DNA of 64,000 nt from Bog-532 sp963828445. GTDB lineage: Bacteria; Actinomycetota; Actinomycetes; Streptosporangiales; Streptosporangiaceae. Position numbers and translations under genes: made by a program. Positions 32,752 to 40,746 of this stretch are shown here, one piece after another. Within the stretch, counting starts at the first letter, position 1. Each line of letters opens with the position of its first letter. The DNA lies in the NCBI GenBank assembly GCA_963828445.1, contig CAWHFP010000023.1, positions 76,692-140,691 of the forward strand, written 5' to 3'. Below the pieces are notes generated by a model, which searched no databases, had not been told where the DNA came from, and saw only the letters and a program-made list of their open reading frames with translations.

Positions 32752-33807
32752 TCAGGAGCCGACCGGCGCGTCCGGCCGTGCTTCCGACTTGACCTGGGCG
32801 GCGATCTCGGCCACCAGCTCCAGCGACCGCACCCGGTCGGCCGGGTCGTGCAGCTGAGCGGTGACCATCAGCTCGTCGGCGTTGGTGGCGTCGAGCAGCT
32901 CGGCCAGGCCGCGCCGGACCGTGTCCGGGGAACCGACGATGGCCGATCCCCGGCGGGACTCGATGATCTCCCGGTCCAGGTCGGTGTAGGGGTAGGCGGC
33001 CGCTTCCTCGGGCGAGGGGAGCGGGCCGGGATGCCCGGTGCGCAACCGCAGGAACGACAGTCCGCTCGGCCCGGCCAGATACTGGGCCCGCTCGTCGGTA
33101 TCGGCGCAGACCACGTTGGCGGCGATCATCGCGTGCGGCTCGGGCAGCTCGGCCGAGGGCCGGAAGCGCTCCCGGTACAGGGCCAGCGCGGGCAGCGTGT
33201 TGACCGCGCTGAAGTGGTGCGCGAACGCGAACGGCAGCCCCAGCAACCCGGCCACCTGGGCGCTGTAGCCGCTGGAGCCGAGCAGCCACAGGGCCGGCAT
33301 GTGGCCCAGCCCGGGCACCGCGGTGATCGAGGCGTAGGGGTGGCCCTCGGGCCACTCGCCGTTGAAGAACCCGATCAGGTCGCTGAGCTGCTCGGGGAAC
33401 TCGTCCGGGCCGAGGCCCTCGGGGGACCGGCGCAGCGCGGCCGCGGTGGCCGGGTCGGTGCCGGGGGCGCGGCCGATGCCGAGGTCGATCCGCCCCGGGT
33501 GCAGGGCCTCCAGCATGCCGAACTGCTCGGCCACCACCAGCGACACGTGGTTGGGCAGCATGACGCCGCCGGACCCCACGTGGATCCGGGACGTGGCCGC
33601 GGCCAGGTGGCTGATCAGCACCGGCGGCGCCGAGCTGGCGATGCCGGGCATGTTGTGGTGTTCGGCGACCCAGAACCGCTGGTAACCCAGTTCCTCGGCC
33701 CGCTGGGCCAGCTCGGTGGTGGCCCGCAGGGCCCCGGCCGCGGTCCCGCCCGCGGGGATCGGGGCCAGGTCGAGCACGGACAGCGGCACGCTACGCAGAT
33801 CGCTCAC
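32752..33807 (-). CDS. LLM-class flavin-dependent oxidoreductase
   Basis: A 351-residue luciferase-like monooxygenase of the group 1 (YhbW-like) type. LRSVPLSVLDLAPIPAGGTAAGALRATTELAQRAEELGYQRFWVAEHHNMPGIASSAPPVLI is diagnostic, with the AEHHNMP motif and RIHVGSGGVMLPNH. It probably binds FMN. Substrate unknown. The frame remains open upstream to 34269, but that is a shadow of the opposite gene. The GTG at 33807 begins the conserved N-terminus. It is divergent from the small membrane protein gene at 33860. Confidence 0.86.
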   Translation of the reverse strand: MSDLRSVPLSVLDLAPIPAGGTAAGALRATTELAQRAEELGYQRFWVAEHHNMPGIASSAPPVLISHLAAATSRIHVGSGGVMLPNHVSLVVAEQFGMLEALHPGRIDLGIGRAPGTDPATAAALRRSPEGLGPDEFPEQLSDLIGFFNGEWPEGHPYASITAVPGLGHMPALWLLGSSGYSAQVAGLLGLPFAFAHHFSAVNTLPALALYRERFRPSAELPEPHAMIAANVVCADTDERAQYLAGPSGLSFLRLRTGHPGPLPSPEEAAAYPYTDLDREIIESRRGSAIVGSPDTVRRGLAELLDATNADELMVTAQLHDPADRVRSLELVAEIAAQVKSEARPDAPVGS

Positions 33808-33859
33808 TCCTGCGCCAACAGCTTGTGTGGCCGGGATCTTCCGGGGGCAGGAGATCAGG

Positions 33860-34276
33860 GTGAACAAAGACCAGGTGAACATGGCCGAGTGGCTGCGGCG
33901 GGGGGCCACCGCCCTGGCCGTGGGGCGGATGGGGCTGGGCGCGGTCGCGCTGACCAGCCCGGTCACGGTGGGCCGCCCCTGGGCGGGACCGTCGGCGGAC
34001 AGCCAGGCCGGGCGGGTGCTCGGCCGGGCCACCGGCGGCCGCGATCTGGCTCTGGGCCTGGGCACGCTGGCCGCGCTGCGCCGCCCGCCCGGTCCGGAGG
34101 CCGATCGGGTCGCCGCCGCGTGGATCGGCCTGTCCGGCCTGTGCGACGGAATCGACCTGCTGATCACGGTGGGCTCCTGGCGGCGGCTGCCCGCCCGGGA
34201 GCGCTGGCTGGTCGCGGTGGCCGCGGGCGGTGCCGCCGCCACGTCGCTCGCGGCCGCGGCCGGGATCACCCGGTGA
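33860..34276 (+). CDS. Small integral membrane protein, unknown function
   Basis: A 138-residue protein with four hydrophobic segments at roughly 12-30, 55-70, 80-98 and 110-128 (for example GATALAVGRMGLGAVALTSP, AAAWIGLSGLCDGIDLLITV). The GTG at 33860 has GGAG eight bases upstream and is in a better position than the ORF start inside the neighbour. It resembles small DUF4267-type membrane proteins of actinobacteria, but I could not verify this. It converges with the P450 gene. Confidence 0.65.
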   Translation: MNKDQVNMAEWLRRGATALAVGRMGLGAVALTSPVTVGRPWAGPSADSQAGRVLGRATGGRDLALGLGTLAALRRPPGPEADRVAAAWIGLSGLCDGIDLLITVGSWRRLPARERWLVAVAAGGAAATSLAAAAGITR

Positions 34277-34288
34277 ACGCGGCCGGGA

Positions 34289-35587
34289 TCACCAGGTGAC
34301 CGGCAGCTCGTACAGGCCGTAGACGAAGCCGTCGTCCTTGACCGGCAGCTGGTCCAGCGGCACCGCCAGCCGCAGCCCGGGCAGCTCGGTGAACAGCGTG
34401 CGGTACACGATGTCCAGCTCGGCCCGGGCCAGGCTCTGGCCCAGGCACTGGTGCGGTCCGTAGCCGAACGCCACGTGCCGGCCCACCCCCGGCCCCCGGT
34501 CCGGCCGGGCCGGGTCCAGCCGATCCGGGTCCGGGAACTGGGCCGGGTCGCGGTTGGCGGCCAGCAGCGAGACGATCACGCCCTCGTCGGGCCGGACGGT
34601 GGTGCCACCGATCGAGGCCTCCGTGAGCGCGAACCGGCCGGTGCCGATGTCGGCGATGGAGAAGTACCGCAGCAGTTCCTCCACCGCCTGCGGCCCGCGG
34701 TCCGGATCGGTCACCGCCGCCTTCAACCCCCCGGCCAAACCCTTGGTCGCCAACCCCCCGGCCCCGTCGCCCTCGTCGGCCATGACGGCCAGCGCGCCCA
34801 GCGAGATCATGCTGGCGGTCGTCTCGTGCCCGGCCACCAGCAGCAGGAAGGCCAGGCTGACCAGGTCCCGGTGGTCGTAATCGCCGGCCGCCCGCCGGGC
34901 CACGACCTGCCGCCCGAGCAGGTTCTCACCCGGCGCGTCCTCCTGGGCGGTGACCAGCTCGTCCAGGAAGCGGAACAGCTCGCCCAGGGCCTCGAACCGC
35001 TGCTCGGCCGGGACCCGGTGGGTGAGCAGGGCGGTGCTGCGGGACTGGAAGAACTCGTGCTGCTCGTACGGCACCCCCAGCAGCTCGCAGATGACCTGGG
35101 ACGGGACCGGCAGCGACAGCAGCGAGACCAGGTCGGCGGGCGGCCCGGCCGCGCGCAGGGCGGCGATCCGCTCGTCGGTGATCTGCTGGATCCGGGGCCG
35201 CAGGGCCTGCACCCGCCGGGCGGTGAACTCGCCGATCACCGCGCGCCGGGCCGTGGTGTGGTCCGGGGGGTCCATGCCGATCAGCGAGGCACCCCGGGCC
35301 CGGAAACGCCGCTCGGCCGGGGTCAGCCGCGGCCGCGGCCCCGCCCCGGCCGGGCGCGGACGCGCCTGCGGCAGCGGGAAAGAGGGGTCCGAGCGGTCGG
35401 TACTGAACTCCGGGGCGGCCAGCGCCGCCCGCGCCTCCTCCAGCCGGGTGACCAGCCAGGTCAGGGCGCCGCCGGGCAGCTCGGCGGTGGCCAGGCCCGG
35501 GGTCCGGCGCACCCGGCCGTAGCCGTCCGGCGCCGCGAACGGGCTGGGCCGGGCCAGCGGCAGGCTCAGCTCGGGGTGCTCATCCAT
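34289..35587 (-). CDS. Cytochrome P450
   Basis: A 432-residue bacterial P450. The I-helix oxygen-binding motif is LVAGHETTAS, and the heme-binding loop is FGYGPHQCLGQSLARAE with ligand C381. The usual N-terminal region (PLARPSPFAAPDGYGRVRR) and a helix-C segment MDPPDHTTARRAV are present. It is a class I, ferredoxin-dependent type with no membrane anchor. No ferredoxin or reductase lies next to it, so partners must come from elsewhere. An Ala/Gly-rich insert (AVMADEGDGAGGLATKGLAGGL) after the I helix is unusual. Substrate unknown. The ATG at 35587. Confidence 0.9.
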   Translation of the reverse strand: MDEHPELSLPLARPSPFAAPDGYGRVRRTPGLATAELPGGALTWLVTRLEEARAALAAPEFSTDRSDPSFPLPQARPRPAGAGPRPRLTPAERRFRARGASLIGMDPPDHTTARRAVIGEFTARRVQALRPRIQQITDERIAALRAAGPPADLVSLLSLPVPSQVICELLGVPYEQHEFFQSRSTALLTHRVPAEQRFEALGELFRFLDELVTAQEDAPGENLLGRQVVARRAAGDYDHRDLVSLAFLLLVAGHETTASMISLGALAVMADEGDGAGGLATKGLAGGLKAAVTDPDRGPQAVEELLRYFSIADIGTGRFALTEASIGGTTVRPDEGVIVSLLAANRDPAQFPDPDRLDPARPDRGPGVGRHVAFGYGPHQCLGQSLARAELDIVYRTLFTELPGLRLAVPLDQLPVKDDGFVYGLYELPVTW

Positions 35588-35672
35588 CTCGGTTCCAGTT
35601 TGAACCCGCGCGGCCGCGCGAACGATAGTGGGAGGGAACCGGCACCAGCAAGAAACCAGGAAGGACGGCCCG

Positions 35673-36212
35673 ATGCTCTACACCTTTGGCTTCGACCGGA
35701 TCGGGGTCCTGCTCAGCGACGTGTACATCGTCGACCCGGCCCCGGACCACGGCGGGGAGGGCGCGGAGCACGGGGTCCGGCTGGAACTGCGGGTGCTGGA
35801 GCGGGGCGAGCTCCAGGGCACGCAGTACTCGGCCCAGCCGATCACGGTCGGCCAGCCGCTGTGGCGGGTCGACCTGCTGGAGACGGTCACCGGCGAACCG
35901 GGCAGCTTCAACCGCACCCACCACCACCCGGCGTTCACCGGCTGGGAGCCCGGCCGCCGGACGTTCGACCGGGACCTGTCCCGGGACCCGATGCAGTGGC
36001 TGGCGGTCCGGCTGTCCGACCTGCCCGGCGTGCTCAAGGAGGCCGGCGTCGACGCCGACGTGGCCAGCCTCGAGGACGCCGACTCCCTCCGCCGCGAGGT
36101 CCCGGAGATCCTCCAGGCCACCGAGGAACTGCTGGGCAAGGTCCGCCGCGGCCAGGCGGGCAACCCGCCCGCCGACTCCGGCCCGGGCTACGTGCGCGCG
36201 GGCTGGCTCTGA
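35673..36212 (+). CDS. Conserved hypothetical protein
   Basis: A 179-residue soluble protein: MLYTFGFDRIGVLLSDVYIVDPAPDHGG, a central FNRTHHHPAFTGWEPG, and a helical C-terminus LPGVLKEAGVDADVASLEDADSLRREV. I do not recognise a domain. The composition is normal for a soluble cytosolic protein without signal peptide. The ATG at 35673 is preceded by AGGAAGGA and is therefore preferred over an in-frame start 45 bases upstream. The P450 gene is divergent from it. Confidence 0.6.
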   Translation: MLYTFGFDRIGVLLSDVYIVDPAPDHGGEGAEHGVRLELRVLERGELQGTQYSAQPITVGQPLWRVDLLETVTGEPGSFNRTHHHPAFTGWEPGRRTFDRDLSRDPMQWLAVRLSDLPGVLKEAGVDADVASLEDADSLRREVPEILQATEELLGKVRRGQAGNPPADSGPGYVRAGWL

Positions 36213-36350
36213 GCAGGCCGTTCGACGCGGTGGTGCACACGTTTGCCGTCCCGCGTCCGGACCGTGATCTCGGTGGGCCCCACACGCCCTTAACCGCCGG
36301 CGGAGACGGGTCTAGGCTGAGGTTGTTCAGGTGGTGCAAGGGGGCATGTC

Positions 36351-36596
36351 TTGGCCGCGGACGCATTGGCAGTCGGTTCCGTTGGGGTACTGACGGTCGG
36401 CACGCGCGGTCAGCATGGCCCCGGGGAAGTACGGATCAAGATCCGCGGCGGCTCGGAAACCTTCATCGCCTGGTCGGAAGCTCCGCTGCCTCAGGGGGCC
36501 ACCGTGCTCGTCACCGATTCGCGGGGGCGCCGGGCCCTCGACGTCATGCCCTGGGACGGTGACCCGCTCGACGAGCTCGGTGACTACGGCGCCTAG
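36351..36596 (+). CDS. NfeD-like OB-fold small protein
   Basis: An 81-residue protein: VGSVGVLTVGTRGQHGPGEVRIKIRGG, ATVLVTDSRGRRALDVMPW. This pattern (G-x-V-G-x-L, G-x-GEVRI, and a V-x-V turn) resembles the C-terminal OB fold of NfeD proteins, which pair with flotillin/SPFH proteins. No membrane helix is present, so if it is NfeD-like, it is reduced to the soluble domain. The only start that keeps the frame open is TTG at 36351, with AAGGGGG just upstream. It precedes the SPFH gene by 39 bases, which supports the functional pairing. Confidence 0.65.
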   Translation: MAADALAVGSVGVLTVGTRGQHGPGEVRIKIRGGSETFIAWSEAPLPQGATVLVTDSRGRRALDVMPWDGDPLDELGDYGA

Positions 36597-36635
36597 CGGA
36601 GTCACAACGAGCCGGTCACAGGAGATGGAAGGAAG

Positions 36636-37793
36636 ATGTTCGGATACCGCGTTCCAGCGCCGGATGAAGCACTGCTGATTTCAGGGGGAAGGGCAGGGCG
36701 CAGCGGTGCGCCGTTCCGGGTGGTCACCGGGCACGGGGCCTACGTCATGCCCGCGTTCCGCAAGGCGCGCTACCTCACGCTGAGCCTGCAGGAAGCGGAG
36801 GTCTCCGAGACCTGCGTGACCAAGCAGGGTATTTCCCTGAACGTCCGGGCCGTGATCGCGTTCAAGGTCGGCAACGACGAGGAGAGCATCGTCAACGCCG
36901 GGCAGCGGTTCCTGTCCGACCAGGACCAGATGACGATTCTCACGGGGCGGATTTTCGCGGGTCACCTCCGCTCGATCATCGGCTCGATGACGGTCGAGGA
37001 GATCGTCACCGAGCGCCAGAAGCTCGCCTCCGAGGTCCTGGACGGGTCCAAGGGGGAGATGGCCACCATCGGCCTGACCGTGGACGCGCTGCAGATCCAG
37101 TCCATCGACGACATGGGGGCCGGCTACATCGCCGCGATGGCCTCGCCGCACAACGCGGCCATCCAGCGGCAGGCGAAGATCGCCCAGTCGCAGGCCGACC
37201 AGGCCGCGGCCCAGGCCGCCCAGGAGTCGCAGCGGCAGCAGGCCGAGTACGCCCGGCAGACGTCGGTGGTCCAGGCCCAGTACAAGGCCGAGGTGGACAA
37301 GGCCCAGGCCGAGGCGGCCCAGGCCGGCCCGCTGGCCCAGGCCCACGCCCAGCAGGCGGTCATCCAGGCCCAGGCCGACCTGGCCCAGCGCCAGGCCGAC
37401 CTGCGCCAGCAGCAGTTGCAGTCCGAGGTGGTCAAGCCCGCCCAGGCCGAGGCCGAGCGGGTCCGGATCCTGGCGGTGGCCGACGCCGAGCGGACCCGGA
37501 TCCAGGCCGAGGCGGCCTCGTCCAACAACCGGGTCGCGCTGGACCAGATGCTGATCAACCAGCTGCCGCAGATCGTCAAGGAGGCGGCCGGCGGCCTGGC
37601 CGGGGCCAACGTCAGCGTGCTCAACGGCGCCGACGGCCTGGGCGAGATCGCGGCCGGGCTGGTCAGCCAGGGCCTGACCATCCTGGAGTCGGTCCGCCGC
37701 AGCGTCGGGAATTCCGCCGGCAAGGACGAGGCGGCCGCCAACGGGGCCGATCCCCGCCGGCTGCCCGCGCCGACTGACCAGCCGAAACGCTGA
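36636..37793 (+). CDS. SPFH-domain (flotillin/band 7) protein
   Basis: A 385-residue SPFH protein. The N-terminal MFGYRVPAPDEALLISGGR is the normal flotillin-like beginning, with RKARYLTLSLQEAEVSETCVTKQGISLNVRAVIAFKVG as band-7 core. From about 165 to 290 runs a long Ala/Gln/Glu coiled coil (QADQAAAQAAQESQRQQ and similar) with Lys/Arg spacing, followed by a helical tail (LINQLPQIVKEAAGGLAG). It should form oligomeric membrane-associated scaffolds. The ATG at 36636 has GGAAGGA upstream. A very long perfect-stem terminator follows the gene. Confidence 0.9.
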   Translation: MFGYRVPAPDEALLISGGRAGRSGAPFRVVTGHGAYVMPAFRKARYLTLSLQEAEVSETCVTKQGISLNVRAVIAFKVGNDEESIVNAGQRFLSDQDQMTILTGRIFAGHLRSIIGSMTVEEIVTERQKLASEVLDGSKGEMATIGLTVDALQIQSIDDMGAGYIAAMASPHNAAIQRQAKIAQSQADQAAAQAAQESQRQQAEYARQTSVVQAQYKAEVDKAQAEAAQAGPLAQAHAQQAVIQAQADLAQRQADLRQQQLQSEVVKPAQAEAERVRILAVADAERTRIQAEAASSNNRVALDQMLINQLPQIVKEAAGGLAGANVSVLNGADGLGEIAAGLVSQGLTILESVRRSVGNSAGKDEAAANGADPRRLPAPTDQPKR

Positions 37794-37809
37794 CCTTCGA
37801 TATAAAAAA

Positions 37810-37849
37810 ACGGAGCCGCTGGCGGGGAGGTCCCCGCCAGCGGCTCCGT
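37810..37849. terminator. Strong bidirectional terminator with extended flanks
   Basis: A perfect 19-bp stem (37810-37828 with 37831-37849) has a 2-base turn. A7 lies on the left and T7 on the right, and the flanks themselves are complementary (GACCTTCGATA left, TATCGAAGGTC right). It terminates the SPFH gene and, in reverse, the L,D-transpeptidase. Confidence 0.92.
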
Positions 37850-37880
37850 TCATTTTTTTATCGAAGGTCTCGTGCCTGAG

Positions 37881-38654
37881 TCACCCGTTGGCCCGGACGT
37901 AGACCGGGATGCCCGCCCGGGGCACCAGGCCGGGGTAGATGTTGGCCACGTCCATCGGCACCCGGACGCAGCCGTGTGACACCGGGTTCAGCGGCACGTA
38001 GGTGTCACCGTGCACCGCGTACCCACGGTAGAAGAACACCGGGTTGTACATCTGGCCCAGCGGCGAGGTGTGCCAGCCCTTCACCCGCCAGGTGGTGCGG
38101 AAGTTGCCGGTCGGGGTGATCGCGCGGGAGCACCCGCCGTCGCAGTAGTAGTAGCCGCCACCGGACGAGATGTGGCTGATCAGGATGATCCGGTTGCTGT
38201 GGTACACGTACAGCACGTGGCGGCCCAGGCTGATCTCGACCCGGGTCGAGCCGCCGTGCGGGACCAGCGCCTTGGGGGCGCTCGGGTACACCAGCTTCTT
38301 CTCCACCGGCCAGGTGATCTTACCGGTGGCGGGCAGGTTCTGGACCTCCTGGAAGGCCCAGACCGCCTCCACGGTGTCCATCCCGTAGTGACCGTCGGTC
38401 GAGCCCGGGTAGTACCCGAGCTGTTCCAGTCGCTGCTGCAGCCGCTTCACGTCGGCGCCGTGCATGCCCGGCTTCAGCGTCCGCGACGCCGGGGTGTACC
38501 CGGCCCCGGCCGCCTGGCCGGACGCGCCCGGCTGCGTGGGCGCCGCGTACGCGGCCGCCGCCATGGTGCCACTCAGCACGGTGCCGGCAACCGCGGCCGC
38601 GCTCAGGCCCAGCGCCCATCGCCGCCGCGCCGAATGGCCTTTCCGCAATTTCAC
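37881..38654 (-). CDS. L,D-transpeptidase with peptidoglycan-binding domain
   Basis: A 257-residue secreted enzyme. After the basic start VKLRKGHSARRRW, a signal peptide (LGLSAAAVAGTVLSGTMAAAAYA) precedes a PG_binding_1 domain (LKPGMHGADVKRLQQRLEQLGYYPGSTDGHYG) and a YkuD domain with catalytic SHGCVRVP at the end. It builds 3-3 cross-links in peptidoglycan. The frame is open to 38894, but the GTG at 38654 has GGGGAG six bases upstream and begins directly before the signal peptide, so I chose it. It converges on the SPFH gene across the terminator. Confidence 0.9.
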   Translation of the reverse strand: MKLRKGHSARRRWALGLSAAAVAGTVLSGTMAAAAYAAPTQPGASGQAAGAGYTPASRTLKPGMHGADVKRLQQRLEQLGYYPGSTDGHYGMDTVEAVWAFQEVQNLPATGKITWPVEKKLVYPSAPKALVPHGGSTRVEISLGRHVLYVYHSNRIILISHISSGGGYYYCDGGCSRAITPTGNFRTTWRVKGWHTSPLGQMYNPVFFYRGYAVHGDTYVPLNPVSHGCVRVPMDVANIYPGLVPRAGIPVYVRANG

Positions 38655-38881
38655 CCAGACTCCCCTCGACAAATCCCGAATTCGCCGTTGTGCCCGCTCT
38701 GACTCATTTGTGAAAATTCCATCCTGGCGGCGGCGGAATGCACTCACTGCATATGACGTCTTACCCTCCGCAATAGCTGCGACGCGCCTAATCGCAGCCA
38801 CAGCGTTATATTCCCGCGACATTCCCGCAGCCCGCTCGCGCCTCCGTCGCCCCCGCGGTTCACCGCCGGGGCCCCAAACAA

Positions 38882-38931
38882 GGCGATTGCGCATTTACCC
38901 CGGTTCTTTTCGGGGTAAATGCGCAGTCGCC
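38882..38931. repeat. 21-bp inverted repeat, 8-base loop
   Basis: Arms 38882-38902 and 38911-38931 pair with a single G-U type mismatch around the loop GTTCTTTT. It is too far (about 230 bases) upstream of the transpeptidase start to be its terminator and lies in a region without genes. It may be a mobile hairpin repeat or a terminator remnant. Confidence 0.75.
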
Positions 38932-39032
38932 CCGAAATGAGCAGGCTCCGGTTCACCCGCGGCACCGCCCATCTGGCCCCCCAGGGTCACATCGCGGGGG
39001 CGCCCACTCAGAACCCTGGAGCCCCAGGCCAG

Positions 39033-39117
39033 CCCGGAGCCCCGGAGCCAGAGCCCCGGAGCCCGGAGCCAGAACCCCGGAGCCCCGGAGCCAGAGCCCC
39101 GGAGCCAGAACCCCGAG
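39033..39117. repeat. Tandem CCGGAGCCAGARCC repeat block
   Basis: Four near-identical 14-base units CCGGAGCCAGARCC (R = A or G) are interleaved with shorter CCGGAGCC pieces. It is a simple sequence array in an intergenic region. I see no coding function. Confidence 0.7.
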
Positions 39118-39296
39118 GTCCCAGAGTCGTAGCCCCTCTGAGGGATAGTTGACTTTTCTGACCGGAAATAGCTAGATTCGGCCAGGTCAGCCGTCATGCG
39201 GCCCCGCCTCGTTCTTGACAGCCCGGGATTTGAAACGATCTGCTGAGGAACGGGTGACGTGAGAACAGTCTGTGGACCAGCGAGGGAGCTTCCGCC

Positions 39297-40727
39297 ATGA
39301 CCAACGAGCACGAGCACCACCACGACCCGACCTTCTACCGGTCGCCCGCCGACGCCGCGGCGGCTCCGGCCGAGAAGCTGGCCTATCTCGTCACGTTCTC
39401 CCGCCCGGCCGATAAACCCGATGCCCTGGCCGTGGTGGACGTGGACCCCGGCTCGGCGACGTACGCCCAGGTGGTCGGGTTCACCGAGCTGCCCAGCCTC
39501 GGCGACGAGCTGCACCACTTCGGCTGGAACGCCTGCTCCAGCGCGCTCTGCCCGACCGGCAACCACGATCACGGCGACCGGCGCTACCTGATCGTCCCCG
39601 GCCTGCGGTCGTCCCGGCTGCACGTGTTCGACACCCAGCCGGACCCGTCCCAGCCGCGGCTGGTCAAGACGCTGAGCGCCGAGGAGCTCGGCAAGCGGGC
39701 CAACTACTCGCGGCCGCACACCATCCACTGCGGCCCGGGCGCGGTGTTCGTGTCCTGCCTGGGCGGCGGCGACGAAGAGGGGCCCGGCGGCGTCGCGTTG
39801 CTGGACCACAACACCTTCGAGGTCGTCGGGGCCTGGGAGGCCGACCGCGGCGACCAGTACCTGGCCTACGACATCTGGTGGCACGTCATGCAGGACGTGG
39901 CCGTCACCTCCGAGTGGGGCACGCCGTCCATGATCGAGGACGGCATCGTCCCCGAGCTGCTGCTGGGTAAGAAATACGGCCACCGGCTGCACTTCTGGGA
40001 CATGAACACCCGCAAGAACGTGCAGACCATCGACCTGGGCGATGAGCACCAGATGGCGCTGGAGCTGCGGCCGGCCCACAATCCCGACTCGCTGTGGGGC
40101 TTCCTCGGCGTGGTGATCAGCGTCGAGGACCTGTCGGCCTCGATCTGGCTCTGGCACGAGAACCCGGACCGGACCGGTGAGCACGACCGCTGGGCCGCCC
40201 GCAAGGTCATCACGATCCCGGCCGAGCCCAAGGACCCGGAGCACCTGCCGCCGCTGCTGCAGGGCTTCGGCGCGGTGCCGCCGCTGATCACCGACATCGG
40301 CCTGTCGGTGGACGACAAGTTCCTCTACGTGTCGTGCTGGGGGACCGGCGAGCTCAAGCAGTACGACGTCAGCGACCCGTTCAACCCGCGCGAGGTGGGC
40401 TCGGTGCGGATCGGCGGCATCGGCAGCGAGAAGCCGCACCCGGCCAAGCCGGACGCCCCGCTGCGGGGTGGTCCGCAGATGGTCGAGGTCAGCCGGGACG
40501 GCCGGCGGGTCTACTTCACCAACTCGCTCTACGGCGCCTGGGACGACCAGTTCTACCCCGGCGGCGTGGGCGCCTGGATGGCCAAGCTCGACGTCAACCC
40601 GGACGGGGGTATCGCCTTCGACGAGCGCTTCTTCCCGGAGGGTGAGGCGTTCCGCGGTCGCCGCGTACACCAGGTCCGGCTGGAGGGCGGCGACGCCTCC
40701 AGCGATTCCTACTGCTTCCCGTCGTAA
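39297..40727 (+). CDS. Selenium-binding protein SBP56 family / methanethiol oxidase
   Basis: A 476-residue protein of the SBP56 family, whose bacterial and human members oxidise methanethiol to formaldehyde, hydrogen sulfide and hydrogen peroxide. The family blocks are clear: PHTIHCGPGAVFVSCLG, YDIWWHVMQDVAVTSEWGTPSMIEDGI, YGHRLHFWDMNTRK, PPLITDIGLSVDDKFLYVSCWGTGELKQYD and YFTNSLYGAWDDQFYP. The His-rich N-terminus (HEHHHD) may bind metal. No signal peptide is visible, so it is cytosolic here. The ATG has GAGGGAGC upstream. A carbonic anhydrase gene follows 19 bases later in the same operon. Confidence 0.88.
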   Translation: MTNEHEHHHDPTFYRSPADAAAAPAEKLAYLVTFSRPADKPDALAVVDVDPGSATYAQVVGFTELPSLGDELHHFGWNACSSALCPTGNHDHGDRRYLIVPGLRSSRLHVFDTQPDPSQPRLVKTLSAEELGKRANYSRPHTIHCGPGAVFVSCLGGGDEEGPGGVALLDHNTFEVVGAWEADRGDQYLAYDIWWHVMQDVAVTSEWGTPSMIEDGIVPELLLGKKYGHRLHFWDMNTRKNVQTIDLGDEHQMALELRPAHNPDSLWGFLGVVISVEDLSASIWLWHENPDRTGEHDRWAARKVITIPAEPKDPEHLPPLLQGFGAVPPLITDIGLSVDDKFLYVSCWGTGELKQYDVSDPFNPREVGSVRIGGIGSEKPHPAKPDAPLRGGPQMVEVSRDGRRVYFTNSLYGAWDDQFYPGGVGAWMAKLDVNPDGGIAFDERFFPEGEAFRGRRVHQVRLEGGDASSDSYCFPS

Positions 40728-40746
40728 CCGGAAGGGACACCGCACC

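Larger units (their letters stand above)
38655..39296. other. 640-base divergent intergenic region with hairpin and tandem repeats
   Basis: Between the L,D-transpeptidase and the methanethiol oxidase genes. The left part (38700-38830) is AT-rich and should carry the transpeptidase promoter on the minus strand. A long hairpin lies at 38882-38931. A tandem GGAGCC-type repeat block lies at 39033-39117. A TTGACA hexamer (39215-39220) may be the -35 box for the next gene, though I see no good -10. No gene is supported. Confidence 0.55.

Noticed and set aside
33808..34269. N-terminal extension of the LLM oxidoreductase at 32752
   Set aside because: It overlaps the small membrane protein on the other strand. 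The conserved protein starts at GTG 33807.
38655..38880. c-di-AMP riboswitch upstream of the L,D-transpeptidase
   Set aside because: A short GGTGAACCG-like piece exists, but the rest of the conserved structure is absent.
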